In this document: positions 26,979 to 34,326 of the stretch, one piece after another
Layout: every line of letters starts with the position of its first letter
Position numbering within the stretch: position 1 is the first letter of the stretch
Assembly (NCBI RefSeq): GCF_009876115.1
Contig: NZ_WWSY01000001.1
Coordinates: 1-64,000, forward strand
Length of the DNA: 64,000 nucleotides
Direction of reading: 5' to 3'
Origin: Collinsella aerofaciens
Lineage (GTDB): Bacteria; Actinomycetota; Coriobacteriia; Coriobacteriales; Coriobacteriaceae
The notes under the pieces: model-generated
Database searches by the model: none
Told to the model about the DNA's origin: nothing
The model's input: the letters and a program-made list of their open reading frames with translations, nothing else
Made by a program: the position numbers and the translations under genes

Positions 26979-27356
26979 ATGATTCCCGGATCGAACAAGG
27001 ACCATCCGTCCTTTTTAAAGTCGTTCTCCTACGCCATGGAGGGCTTCGTCACCGCCGTCAAGACCGAGCGCAACATTAAGGTTATGCTCGTAGCGGGCGT
27101 GTGCACCATCATTGCCGGCTGCATCGTGGGGCTCGACATTGCCGAGTGGGCCACGATTATCATCTGCTGCGGCCTGGTGATTCACGGCGAGCTGTGCAAT
27201 ACCGCCATGGAGGCCATTGTCGATCTGGCGACCCAGGAGCTCCATCCGCTGGCAAAACGCGCCAAGGACATCGCCGCCGCCTCGGTATACGTACTTTCAA
27301 TCACCGCCGCGATTGTGGGCTTGCTGGTATTTGCCCACGCGCTCGGCTTTATTTAG
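26979..27356 (+). CDS. dgkA: Diacylglycerol kinase / undecaprenol kinase
   Basis: A 125-residue small membrane kinase with a cytoplasmic amphipathic start, hydrophobic segments at about 35-50, 55-75 and 100-122, and the family signature ELCNTAMEAIVD. In Gram-positives this protein usually phosphorylates undecaprenol, recycling the cell-wall lipid carrier, rather than diacylglycerol. GGAGCCGCTT precedes the ATG. It lies between ybeY and era, its usual place in Firmicutes. Confidence 0.93.
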   Translation: MIPGSNKDHPSFLKSFSYAMEGFVTAVKTERNIKVMLVAGVCTIIAGCIVGLDIAEWATIIICCGLVIHGELCNTAMEAIVDLATQELHPLAKRAKDIAAASVYVLSITAAIVGLLVFAHALGFI

Positions 27357-27368
27357 AAAGGGATTCCC

Positions 27369-28436
27369 ATGTCCGACAATATGCAGCCTATCGATGAAAT
27401 TTTGGACGACGAGTCCCCGGATGCTAAGGCGACCGAGGCCTATGAGGAAGTCGAGGAGTTCGACCCGTTTGAGGGCATGAGCGACGAGGAACTCGACGCC
27501 CTGTGCGATGAGGACGACAGCCTCGCGGGCTTTGGCGACGTTGAGCCCGGTTTCCGCAGTGGCTTCGTGGCCTTGGTCGGCCGCCCCAACGCCGGTAAGT
27601 CAACGCTGCTCAACGCCTGCTATGGCAAAAAGGTCGCCATCACCTCGCCTGTGGCCCAGACGACCCGCCGCCGCATGCGCGCCGTCGTCAACCGCCCCGG
27701 CTACCAGCTGGTCTTTGTCGATACCCCGGGTATCCACAAGCCCAAGGACGGTCTAGGGTCCGAGCTCAACAAGAGCGCGCTGTTCGAGCTGAACGATGTC
27801 GATGTTGTCGCGTTTTTGATTGATGCCACTAAACCGATCGGCAGGGGAGACGCCTGGGTTGCCGAGCGTGTCAAGAACGCCCGTTCCAAGAAGGTCCTGG
27901 TGCTCACCAAGGCCGATGAAGCCGACCCCGCACAGGTCATGGAGCAGCTTAAGGCCGCCCACGAGCTTATGGAATATGACGACGAGATCGTGACGTCGTC
28001 GGTCAAGAACTTTAACGTCGATGCCTTCATCGAGACCGTTGCGCACTTTTTGCCCGAGGGTCCGCGTTGGTTCCCCGAGGACATGGGTACCGACGCTTCC
28101 GATGAGACGCTCGTTGCCGAGTTTGTGCGCGAGAAGGTCTTGCGCCGCACCCGTGATGAGATCCCGCACTCCGTGGGCGTGATTTGCGATGCGCTTGAGC
28201 AGACCAAGAAGGTGCTGCGCGTGCACGCCACCATTTACGTCGAGCGCGAGGGCCAAAAGGGCATCATCATCGGCAAGGGCGGCGAGATGATCAAACATAT
28301 CGGCATCGACGCCCGTCGCGACCTTGAGCGCATCTTTGGCACCCAGGTCTTTTTGGAGCTGGACGTGAAGGTCAAGGCCGGCTGGCGTGACGACGAGGCC
28401 CAGATTCGCCGCTTTGGCTATAACGCCGAGGATTAG
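27369..28436 (+). CDS. era: GTPase Era with acidic N-terminal extension
   Basis: A 355-residue Era. The GTPase domain carries GRPNAGKST (71-79), DTPGIHKP and TKADE, and the C-terminal KH domain has GQKGIIIGKGGEMIKHIG. Era binds the 3' end of 16S rRNA during 30S assembly. Unusually, about 64 residues precede the G domain and are very acidic (EVEEFDPFEGMSDEELD); E. coli Era has almost none. The AAAGGGATTCCC site and the ATG at 27369 argue that the extension is translated. Confidence 0.95.
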   Translation: MSDNMQPIDEILDDESPDAKATEAYEEVEEFDPFEGMSDEELDALCDEDDSLAGFGDVEPGFRSGFVALVGRPNAGKSTLLNACYGKKVAITSPVAQTTRRRMRAVVNRPGYQLVFVDTPGIHKPKDGLGSELNKSALFELNDVDVVAFLIDATKPIGRGDAWVAERVKNARSKKVLVLTKADEADPAQVMEQLKAAHELMEYDDEIVTSSVKNFNVDAFIETVAHFLPEGPRWFPEDMGTDASDETLVAEFVREKVLRRTRDEIPHSVGVICDALEQTKKVLRVHATIYVEREGQKGIIIGKGGEMIKHIGIDARRDLERIFGTQVFLELDVKVKAGWRDDEAQIRRFGYNAED

Positions 28437-28451
28437 GGACACGCGGCGCGA

Positions 28452-29201
28452 ATGGCAGGCTCCCGGACATATCGCACGATGGTGCTCGTCCTCGATAAGA
28501 CGAAGCTCAAAGAGACGGACCTGATCCTGACGATGCTTGACGAGCGGGGTCGGCAGGTTCGTGCCGTGGCAAAGGGCGCCCGCAAACCCGGCGGACGCCT
28601 GGCTGCGCGCTGCGAGATGTTCTGTACCGTTGATCTGCTGCTTGCGCATGGACGGTCGCTCGACGTGGTTTCCCAGGCCGAGCTTATGGAGGCGCCGCTC
28701 GGCGCTGCTCCCGATTACGAGATGACATGCGCCGCAAGCGCGATCGCCGAGGTCGCGCGCGTGTGCTCGTTCGAGGACGCCGAGGACCCGTTTACCTTTG
28801 CCATCACGCAGCGGGCGCTCACACTTGTCGGCAGCGGGCTCGACGCGGCACATATGGACCTGCTCGTGGCGGCCTTTGTTTTTAAATTGCTGTCGCACGT
28901 TGGCTACCGACCCGATTTTTCGGCCTGCGTGCTGTGCGGAGACCCGATGCTGTCGTATTTTTCGCCCCAGGCGGGCGGCCTCATGTGCGGGTCGTGCGCG
29001 TCGAGCGTGCCCGGTGCCGAGCTGGTGTCGACCGGTGAGGTCGCCTGGCTGCGCGCCCTTATGGGCATGACCTTCGACGAGCTTATGGCTCAAAAGATCG
29101 ACCCGCATACTGCGGCGTTTTTGCTCGGGCTTTCGCACGTGTGGGCTGCGACGCACACCGATCAACGTCTCCGTGCGATGGAATTCATGTTGGGTCGGTG
29201 A
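28452..29201 (+). CDS. recO: DNA repair protein RecO
   Basis: A 249-residue RecO with the N-terminal OB fold (YRTMVLVLDKTKLKETDLILT, split here) and a C-terminal helical domain holding a CxxC...CxxC zinc site (CVLCGDP and MCGSC). It loads RecA onto SSB-coated single strands with RecR. It follows era directly, as in many bacteria. The ATG at 28452 is 15 bp after the era stop. Confidence 0.92.
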   Translation: MAGSRTYRTMVLVLDKTKLKETDLILTMLDERGRQVRAVAKGARKPGGRLAARCEMFCTVDLLLAHGRSLDVVSQAELMEAPLGAAPDYEMTCAASAIAEVARVCSFEDAEDPFTFAITQRALTLVGSGLDAAHMDLLVAAFVFKLLSHVGYRPDFSACVLCGDPMLSYFSPQAGGLMCGSCASSVPGAELVSTGEVAWLRALMGMTFDELMAQKIDPHTAAFLLGLSHVWAATHTDQRLRAMEFMLGR

Positions 29202-29339
29202 TGATGCGCAGGCGCAGGCTGCTTGTGGTAACATACCGACCTGTTGGTACCTCGACCTTGGTTGCTCGCTCCACCGGCGGCTTCCCAGTCCGAGGCGAAT
29301 CGAGTCGCCCGCGGGCGACGTAAAACGAAAGGTGAAACA

Positions 29340-29618
29340 ATGACTGTTTCCAAAGAGCGCAAGGCGGAGCTGACTGCACAGTTCGGTAACACCCCGGTCG
29401 ACACCGGCAACCCCAAGGTTCAGGTCGCCATCCTGAGCGAGCGCATCAAGGAGCTGACCGAGCACATGAAGTCCCACCAGAAGGACTTCCACACCCGTCG
29501 TGGCCTGCTCATGCTCGTCGGCCGTCGTCGTCGTCTTCTCTCCTACATCAAGAAGAACGACATCGTCGAGTACCGTGAGCTCATCAAGGCTCTGGGCATC
29601 CGCGACAACATCCAGTAG
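29340..29618 (+). CDS. rpsO: 30S ribosomal protein S15
   Basis: A 92-residue S15 starting MTVSKERKAELTAQFG, with the conserved HMKSHQKDFHTRRGLLMLV helices. The start follows AAAGGTGAAACA; the longer upstream frame covers a 138-bp leader with an extended -10-like TGGTAACAT near 29230. S15 binds the central domain of 16S rRNA and often autoregulates. A terminator and then pnp follow, the near-universal rpsO-pnp order. Confidence 0.96.
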   Translation: MTVSKERKAELTAQFGNTPVDTGNPKVQVAILSERIKELTEHMKSHQKDFHTRRGLLMLVGRRRRLLSYIKKNDIVEYRELIKALGIRDNIQ

Positions 29619-29634
29619 GATTTGTACATGCAAG

Positions 29635-29664
29635 GAGCGTCCTGCGCAGCGGGGCGCTCTTTTT
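29635..29664 (+). terminator. Terminator of rpsO
   Basis: An 8-bp stem with one G-T pair (29635-29642 with 29652-29659) then TTTTT. A second small hairpin (CACGC-N6-GCGTG, 29684-29699) follows in the pnp leader and could be an RNase processing site, as known for pnp leaders elsewhere. Confidence 0.75.
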
Positions 29665-29767
29665 GTGTAAGGGCGTGAACAATCACGCTCTGAAGCGTGG
29701 CGGGGGCAGGGGGCCCGCGTCGCATGAGGAGCCTGCAGGCAAGGGGCCTGCGGGGTAAAGGAGAACA

Positions 29768-32014
29768 ATGACACTCGTATCCAAGACCTTTGAGCTGTAC
29801 GGCAAGACCTACACCTTTGAGTCGGGCGAGCTTGCCAAGCAGGCCACCGGCGCCTGCCTGGTCAAGCAGGGCGACACCACGATGCTCGACACCGTGGTCG
29901 TCTCCAAGGAGCGCAAGAACTACGACTTCTTCCCGCTGACCGTCGACTTCAACGAGAAGATGTACGCCGCCGGCCGCATCCCGGGTGGCTACCTCAAGCG
30001 TGAGGGCCGTCCCAGCGAGAAGGCCACGCTCACCGCGCGCATGATCGACCGTCCGATTCGCCCGAGCTTCCCGGACGGCTTCCGCAACGAGGTACACATC
30101 GTCGCTACCTCGCTCGTCGCCGACCAGGTCAACCCCTTTGACGTCATCAACGTCATGGGTGCCTCCCTGGCCATGACGCTCGGCGGCGTGCCCTTTGAGG
30201 GCCCGCTTGCCTGCGTGCGCATCGGCCGTAACGTGGAGACCGGCGAGTTTATCGTCAACCCCACCTACGAGGAGCGCGAGAACTCCGACCTGGACCTGGA
30301 GCTGGGCGGCTCTGCCGACTTCATCTCGATGGTCGAGGCCGGCGCCGAGGAGATCTCCGAGGACGACATGCTCGCCGCCATGAAGTTTGGCCAGGAAGCC
30401 CTTGCCGCCTTCTGCCAGGCCCAGGACGAATTCGTTGCCGAGTGGGAGCAGGTCAATGGCGCCATCGTTAAGAAGGAGTACCCGCTCGACCAGCCCGTCG
30501 AGGAGGTCCAGGAGCGCATCTTTGCCCACTACGACGAGATGGCCGCCGCCCTTCGCGATGCCGACAAGCTCTCCCGTATTGGCAAGGTCGAGGCTCTGAA
30601 GGAGTCCATCCGTGCCGAGTTCACCGAGGAGGAGCAGGCCGCTTGGGAGCGCGAGATCCCCGTGGCGCTCAAGAAGCTCGAGAAGAAGGCTATGCGCACC
30701 ATGGTCGTCGAGACCGGCGAGCGCGTCGACGGCCGTGCCGCCGATGAGATCCGTCCCATCATGGTGAAGGATAACTACCTGCCGCTCGTTCACGGCTCCG
30801 GTCTGTTCCAGCGTGGCCAGACCCAGGTGCTTTCCGTCCTGTCGCTCGGTATGCTCAACGAGGGCCAGCGTCTGGATACCATCGAGCCCACCGAGGGCAA
30901 GCGCTACATGCACCACTACAACTTCCCGCCGTTCTGCACTGGCGAGACCGGCCGCATGGGCAGCCCCAAGCGCCGCGAGATCGGCCACGGCAACCTGGCC
31001 GAGCGCGCTTTGCTTCCGGTGCTCCCCGACGAGAACGAGTTCCCCTACGCCATCCGCGTGGTCTCCGAGGTCATGGAGTCCAACGGCTCCTCTTCGATGG
31101 CTTCGACCTGCGGCTCCACGCTCGCCCTTATGGACGGCGGCGTGCCCATTAAGCGCCCGGTCTCCGGTATCGCCATGGGCCTGATCCAGGAGGAGGGCAA
31201 GACCGTGGTCCTGTCCGACATCCAGGGTCTCGAGGACTTCCTGGGCGACATGGACTTTAAGGTCACCGGCACCACCGAGGGCATTACCGCTCTGCAGATG
31301 GACAACAAGGCCACCGGCCTTACCTTTGACATCTTGGCCCGCGCCCTGCAGCAGGCCAAGGAGGGTCGCGCCTTCATCCTTCAAAAGATGCTCGATGTGA
31401 TCCCCGAGCCGCGCCACACCACGCGCAGCACCGCCCCGCGCATCGTTTCCATCCAGGTTCCGACCGACAAGATCCGCGACGTCATCGGTTCCGGCGGTAA
31501 GGTCATCCGCGGCATCCAGGACGAGACCGGTGCTTCGGTCGACATCCAGGAGGACGGCACCGTCTTTGTCGGCGGCACCGGCGAGTCCGTCGATCAGGCC
31601 GTCGAGCGCATCAAGCTCATCATCAAGGTTCCCGAGCCGGGCGAGGAGTACACCGGTCGCGTGGTCTCCATTCAGCCCTTCGGCGCCTTCGTGAATCTGC
31701 TGCCCGGTAAGGACGGCCTGCTGCACATCTCCCGCGTCGCCAAGGGTCGTGTGGAGAAGGTCGAGGACGTCCTCAACGTGGGCGACGAGGTCAAGGTCGT
31801 CGTCATCGAGGTCGACGATCGCGGTAAGATCTCGCTCGATCGTCTCGATAAGCCCGAGGCCCCGGCTCGCGCCGAGGGTGCCTCCGAGGGCGACGGCGAG
31901 CACTTCCAGCGTCGTGAACGCCCGCGTCGTGAGCGCTCCGAGCGCAGCGACCGCCCGCGCCGTCCCGGCGACAACGGAGGCCGCAAGCCCCGCCGCCACC
32001 ACGACGCCGAGTAA
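29768..32014 (+). CDS. pnp: Polyribonucleotide nucleotidyltransferase (PNPase)
   Basis: A 748-residue PNPase: two RNase PH-like domains joined by an alpha-helical domain, then a KH domain (PTDKIRDVIGSGGKVIRGI) and an S1 domain (YTGRVVSIQPFGAFV). It degrades RNA 3' to 5' with phosphate. The last 45 residues form a charged Arg/Glu tail (QRRERPRRERSERSDRPRR), a possible RNA or protein contact. AAAGGAGAACA precedes the ATG. RNase J follows after an intergenic region with two structured repeats. Confidence 0.97.
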   Translation: MTLVSKTFELYGKTYTFESGELAKQATGACLVKQGDTTMLDTVVVSKERKNYDFFPLTVDFNEKMYAAGRIPGGYLKREGRPSEKATLTARMIDRPIRPSFPDGFRNEVHIVATSLVADQVNPFDVINVMGASLAMTLGGVPFEGPLACVRIGRNVETGEFIVNPTYEERENSDLDLELGGSADFISMVEAGAEEISEDDMLAAMKFGQEALAAFCQAQDEFVAEWEQVNGAIVKKEYPLDQPVEEVQERIFAHYDEMAAALRDADKLSRIGKVEALKESIRAEFTEEEQAAWEREIPVALKKLEKKAMRTMVVETGERVDGRAADEIRPIMVKDNYLPLVHGSGLFQRGQTQVLSVLSLGMLNEGQRLDTIEPTEGKRYMHHYNFPPFCTGETGRMGSPKRREIGHGNLAERALLPVLPDENEFPYAIRVVSEVMESNGSSSMASTCGSTLALMDGGVPIKRPVSGIAMGLIQEEGKTVVLSDIQGLEDFLGDMDFKVTGTTEGITALQMDNKATGLTFDILARALQQAKEGRAFILQKMLDVIPEPRHTTRSTAPRIVSIQVPTDKIRDVIGSGGKVIRGIQDETGASVDIQEDGTVFVGGTGESVDQAVERIKLIIKVPEPGEEYTGRVVSIQPFGAFVNLLPGKDGLLHISRVAKGRVEKVEDVLNVGDEVKVVVIEVDDRGKISLDRLDKPEAPARAEGASEGDGEHFQRRERPRRERSERSDRPRRPGDNGGRKPRRHHDAE

Positions 32015-32037
32015 CAGCCGTACATAACCAGCACCGC

Positions 32038-32068
32038 AAGGGCGACTCCGGACAGGGGTCGCCCTTTT
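32038..32068 (+). terminator. Terminator of pnp
   Basis: A 12-bp stem with one G-T pair (32038-32049 with 32055-32066), 5-nt loop, then TT beyond the stem. Confidence 0.8.
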
Positions 32069-32072
32069 GTTT

Positions 32073-32197
32073 GCGCCCGGGAGGGCCGCATATGAAGTTT
32101 CCTGCTCTACAGTCCTGCGCAAGACGGAAAGCACATTAAGTGCTTTCCTTTGCGTGCGGAACTCGCGATAAACTTCATATGCGCCCCTCCCGGTCGC
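32073..32197 (+). repeat. Structured repeat, copy A (forward)
   Basis: The outer arms 32073-32100 and 32170-32197 pair at 26 of 28 positions. Inside lie the conserved 5' box CCTGCTCTACAGTCCTGC (32101-32118), an apical 9-bp stem (32126-32134 with 32140-32148) with loop ATTAA, and the conserved 3' box GTGCGGAACTCGCGAT (32154-32169). No coding potential. Aligned with the reverse complement of copy B, the core of 69 nt is conserved in the boxes and changes in a paired manner in the apical stem. Confidence 0.85.
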
Positions 32198-32306
32198 AAG
32201 CAAAAGGGCTGGTTAGTGCCGCTCGCTATTTAGTTAGACAGTCTATTCAGTAGTCAGATTTCAGATCTGTAGATAGCCGCAGCAGCATCTTCCCAGATAA
32301 AACCGA

Positions 32307-32338
32307 CCAAAACAAACCTGTCCCTTTTTGGCAGGTTT
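32307..32338. repeat. Short REP-like hairpin beside copy B
   Basis: CCAAAA (32307-32312) and TTTTGG (32326-32331) flank a GGGACAGGTTT unit on the minus strand. AAACCTG (32313-32319 area) can also pair with CAGGTTT (32332-32338). The GGGACAG-pyrimidine-TT core recalls the inverted repeat of the RAYT relic at 3968 (GGGGACAGACTT). It overlaps the outer arm of copy B, so the two structures compete. Confidence 0.4.
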
Positions 32339-32466
32339 CCCGTGGGGCGGGCGCTGATGAAGTTTATCGCGAGTTCCGCACGAACAGGAGGCCACTTAAT
32401 GTGGCCTCCGTCGTGAGCAGGACTGTAGAGCAGGAAACTTCATCAGCGCCCGCCCCACGGGAAACC
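32334..32466 (-). repeat. Structured repeat, copy B (reverse)
   Basis: The outer arms 32334-32365 and 32435-32466 are a perfect 32-bp inverted repeat. Apart from the inner GAAGTTT/AAACTTC they share no sequence with the arms of copy A. The core (32366-32434), read on the minus strand, has the same CCTGCTCTACAGTCCTGC and GTGCGGAACTCGCGAT boxes as copy A. The apical stem has three base pairs exchanged on both sides (GGAAAGCAC to GGAGGCCAC, matched on the other arm). Confidence 0.87.
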
Positions 32467-32654
32467 GGCGGGATAGACCGGTTCAGATGGGGCTTTGATG
32501 CATGGGTGGTCTGTTGTTGTGCAAATGGGTATCATACTGTGGCTATTGCATCGACTCTGCGATGCATATTTGTACGTTCCCGGCGGTCGGTTTGCCAGAA
32601 GCGCCCCGTCGGTTGTTCCAGACCCGTTTCGAAGAAAGGAAACCACACTAACCT

Positions 32655-34325
32655 ATGGCAGCTAAAAAATCATCTCCCTTGAAGATCATCCCGCTCGGCG
32701 GTCTTGACGGCATCGGCAAGAACATGACGGTCTTCGAGTGCGGCGACGACATGGTGCTCGTCGACGCCGGTCTTATGTTCCCGGATGACTCCCAGCCCGG
32801 TATCGACCTGGTGCTTCCCGACTACACCTATGTTCTGGAGAACGAGGAGAAGCTCCGCGGTATCATCGTTACCCACGGCCACGAGGACCACACCGGATCG
32901 CTTCCGTATCTGCTGCAGGACCTCAACAACAAGGTGCCCATCTTCTCGAGCAAGCTGACGCTCGGTTTTATCGAGGGTAAGCTCTCCGAGTTCCGCATCC
33001 GCGCACCCAAGTTCCGCGAGGTCAAGGGCGGCAGCCATGTCAACCTCGGCGGCATCTCGCTCGACTTCTTCTCGATGACGCACTCCATCCCCGGCGCTCT
33101 GGGCGTGTTCATCCGCACCAATCAGGGCACCGTTATGCACACCGGCGACTTTAAGCTCGACCAGACGCCCATCGACGGCGTCACGCCCGACTACGCCGCT
33201 ATCAGCCGCTTTGCCAAGCAGGGCATCGACCTGCTACTTTCCGACTCCACCAATGCCACGGTTCCCGGCTTTACCAAGTCCGAGGCCGAGGTTGGTCCCA
33301 ACCTGCTGCACGCCATCAAGAACGCCCCGGGTCGCGTGTTCGTCGCATCGTTCTCGAGCCACATCCATCGTTTGCAGCAGATCTGCGATGCCGCCCGCAA
33401 GTGCGGCCGTAAGGTCGTTGTGACCGGTCGCTCCATGCTCACGAACACCCGCGTGGCGCGCGAGCTCGGTTACCTCAACATCGATGACGTCGATATCATC
33501 GATGCCTTCGATATTGATAACCTGCCCGATGACAAGATCGTCGTCATGTGCACTGGTTCGCAGGGCGAGCCGCTGTCGGCCCTGTCCCGCATGGCCAATG
33601 GCGAGCACAAGACGCTCTCCATCCACGAGGGCGATACCGTTATCCTCTCGGCAACTCCCGTTCCTGGCAACGAGAAGGCCGTCCAGCAGGTCGTCAACAG
33701 CCTGGCCAAGCTCGGCTGCGACGTGTGGGATAAGAACCGCGCTCTCGTCCACGTCTCGGGTCACGGTAGCCAGGAGGAGCTCAAGCTTCTGATGGCCATG
33801 GCCAAGCCTACGTACTTTATGCCGGTCCACGGCGAGGCCGTGCATCTGCGCGCCCATGCCCAGCTGGCCCGCAAGATGGGTCTCAAGGACGATCATATCT
33901 TTATCCTCGATAACGGCGACACGCTCGAGATGCGCGGCGGTATCGTCAAGCGCGGTACGCCCGTCGAGTCCGGCGTCGTCTACGTCGACGGCCTGCGTAT
34001 CGGCGATACCGACCCCATCGTCCTGCGCGATCGCCAGAAGCTCGCCAACGACGGTATGGTCACGGCCGTTGCCATCGTCTCCCTCAAACACAAGAAGATC
34101 GAGGCCATCGAGTTCTCGGGCCGCGGCGTCTCGTTTGCCATCGACGACCAGTTCTCCGAGGATGCCTCCGCGTCCATCATGAAGACGATCGAGAAGGGTA
34201 AGTTTAGCTTTACCAGCAGCGGTTCCGATGCCATTCGCAAGGCCGTGCGCGATTCGCTCTCTAACTTTATCTGGAGCCGTACGCGCACCCGTCCGATGAT
34301 CATCCCGGTCGTCATGGAGGTTTAG
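32655..34325 (+). CDS. rnj: Ribonuclease J
   Basis: A 556-residue metallo-beta-lactamase/beta-CASP ribonuclease with the zinc motif THGHEDHTG (His74, His76, Asp78, His79), TGDFKLDQ, the HVSGHG and MPVHGE motifs, and the C-terminal dimerisation and RNase J domains. It has both endonuclease and 5'-3' exonuclease activity and drives mRNA turnover and rRNA 5' maturation, working with RNase Y and PNPase, both encoded nearby. The start follows GAAAGGAAACCACACTAACCT. A TGGGTATCAT at about 32526-32535 may be its -10. ftsK begins one base after the stop. Confidence 0.96.
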   Translation: MAAKKSSPLKIIPLGGLDGIGKNMTVFECGDDMVLVDAGLMFPDDSQPGIDLVLPDYTYVLENEEKLRGIIVTHGHEDHTGSLPYLLQDLNNKVPIFSSKLTLGFIEGKLSEFRIRAPKFREVKGGSHVNLGGISLDFFSMTHSIPGALGVFIRTNQGTVMHTGDFKLDQTPIDGVTPDYAAISRFAKQGIDLLLSDSTNATVPGFTKSEAEVGPNLLHAIKNAPGRVFVASFSSHIHRLQQICDAARKCGRKVVVTGRSMLTNTRVARELGYLNIDDVDIIDAFDIDNLPDDKIVVMCTGSQGEPLSALSRMANGEHKTLSIHEGDTVILSATPVPGNEKAVQQVVNSLAKLGCDVWDKNRALVHVSGHGSQEELKLLMAMAKPTYFMPVHGEAVHLRAHAQLARKMGLKDDHIFILDNGDTLEMRGGIVKRGTPVESGVVYVDGLRIGDTDPIVLRDRQKLANDGMVTAVAIVSLKHKKIEAIEFSGRGVSFAIDDQFSEDASASIMKTIEKGKFSFTSSGSDAIRKAVRDSLSNFIWSRTRTRPMIIPVVMEV

Positions 34326-34326
34326 T

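Noticed and set aside
29543..32203. 886-codon open frame on the minus strand opposite pnp
   Set aside because: An antisense shadow produced by high-GC third positions; composition is low-complexity and pnp is unambiguous on the plus strand.
32401..32682. 93-codon open frame leading into the RNase J start
   Set aside because: It covers half of structured copy B and the rnj promoter region and has no conserved residues.
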